Source: Lentisphaerota bacterium
Lineage (GTDB): Bacteria > Verrucomicrobiota > Lentisphaeria > Victivallales > Victivallaceae
Length of the DNA stretch: 55,773 bases
NCBI GenBank assembly: GCA_015061805.1
Contig: SUVV01000017.1
Location: forward strand, 1 to 55,773
Direction: 5' to 3'
The position numbers were made by a program, and so were the translations under genes. The notes under the pieces were generated by a model. It did not search any database, was not told the origin of the DNA, and saw only the letters and a program-made list of their open reading frames with translations. This document shows positions 55,222-55,773 of this stretch, piece by piece (position 1 is the first letter of the stretch; each line of letters starts with the position of its first letter).

Positions 55222-55773
55222 GTGATAAGGATATGATAATTTTATAGTTTTGCAACTATCCGCCGTCGCTGAAGGCTATGGCGTGACACGTCGGGAGCAA
55301 AAATACCCCGCTTTTTTCGAAAAGGGGTGGGGATAGTGTTGGTTTGCTTGCAAACCAACGTGAAGCGCAGGATAAATCCTGCATGAAGCATTGCTTCGCA
55401 ATGTGAAGCGTTTGCCTTTGGCAAACATGAAGCGCTCACTTCGTGAGTAAGGATATGATAAGTTTATGTTTCCTGTTTTGCGACCATCCGCCGTCGCTCA
55501 GGGAGCTGTGGCGGGACAAGTCGGGAGCAAATATACCCCGCTTTTTTCGAAAAGGGGTGGGGATAGTGTTGGTTTGCTTGCAAACCAACGTGAAGCGCAG
55601 GATAAATCCTGCGTGAAGCATTGCTTCGCAATGTGAAGCGTTTGCCTGCGGCAAACGTGAAGCGCTCACTTCGTGAGTAAGGACATTATAAGTTTATCGC
55701 TTTGCCGCGACAGCGGAGCGGCAAATACCCCGCTTTTTTCGAAAAGGGGTGGGGTGTGGGGAGGGGAAAAACC
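55222..55773 (+). repeat. Tandem ~230-base repeat with hairpin arrays spaced by RTGAAGC
   Basis: Two near-complete units (period 228-230) plus truncated flanks fill the end of the window. Each unit has CCGCCGTCGCT, GGGAGCAAA, TACCCCGCTTTTTTCGAAAAG and GGGGTGGGG. Then come five hairpins separated by GTGAAGC or ATGAAGC, and finally GAGTAAGGA-ATGATAAGTTTAT. The hairpin parts are 55338-55448 and 55567-55678. The last copy, from about 55703, switches to the GCGACAGCGGAGCGG form with GTGTGGGGAGGGG seen in the dispersed repeats. No coding sequence is supported in 54845-55773. Confidence 0.9.

Noticed and set aside
55222-55773. A CRISPR array
   Set aside because: The repeated heptamers are too short and the intervening segments are self-complementary hairpins identical between units, not unique spacers. 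No cas gene is present.

Overview
The window looks like a chromosomal segment from a Lentisphaerota (Victivallales-type) anaerobe, probably gut-associated. This is inferred from a combination of features: a prepilin-like protein with an H-X9-DG C-terminal motif, an NADH-linked trimeric [FeFe]-hydrogenase, a pyrophosphate-dependent phosphofructokinase, and secreted or glycan-active enzymes among co-directional housekeeping operons. No 16S or ribosomal protein gene is present to confirm it. Most promoters I can read have a TATATT-like -10 box and a TTGNNA-like -35 box 16-17 bases away.

Layout. 1-4.2 kb: a prepilin-like gene whose 5' end carries a duplicated 34-bp double palindrome that breaks the reading frame, then a large secreted glycosidase-like protein. 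4.2-8 kb (minus): the hrpA helicase directly behind tRNA-Gly. 8-9.5 kb: a MATE exporter. 9.8-14 kb: hydC-hydB-hydA, with its own promoter and a very strong terminator. 14.2-22.8 kb: a sugar isomerase-like protein, a 1344-residue C10-peptidase/RTX protein, a HEAT-like exported protein, and a KDG-kinase-like gene followed by two small genes. 23.5-37.2 kb: a tight 13-gene minus-strand block (hom, lysC, proS, an exported protein, nifU-type, prfB, epmA, pfp, gatC, gatA, ruvC, tatD-like, tcdA). 37.4-38.6 kb: an SGNH hydrolase. 38.7-46 kb (minus): flippase-like protein, MTHFR-like protein, LMW phosphatase, a fused RpiB-SHMT, serS and a CDF transporter. 46.1-52.6 kb: GH2 beta-galactosidase, a membrane protein and a nitrilase-GDPD fusion. 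52.8-54.9 kb (minus): three AT-rich zinc-ribbon/membrane genes. 54.9-55.8 kb: a structured RNA resembling 6S RNA, then arrays of short hairpins.

How the genes work together. HydABC, the PPi-PFK, the beta-galactosidase and the KDG-kinase-like enzyme fit sugar fermentation with H2 production. The RpiB-SHMT fusion and the MTHFR-like protein lie two genes apart and fit one-carbon and pentose metabolism. PrfB/EpmA, GatCA, ProRS, SerRS, TcdA and tRNA-Gly form a translation theme.

The strongest unexplained signals are structural. They are the duplicated double palindrome in the prepilin leader, a family of G-rich/hairpin repeats found only in convergent gene gaps (four of four internal copies), tandem arrays in which hairpins are separated by the heptamer RTGAAGC, and two unusual enzyme fusions.
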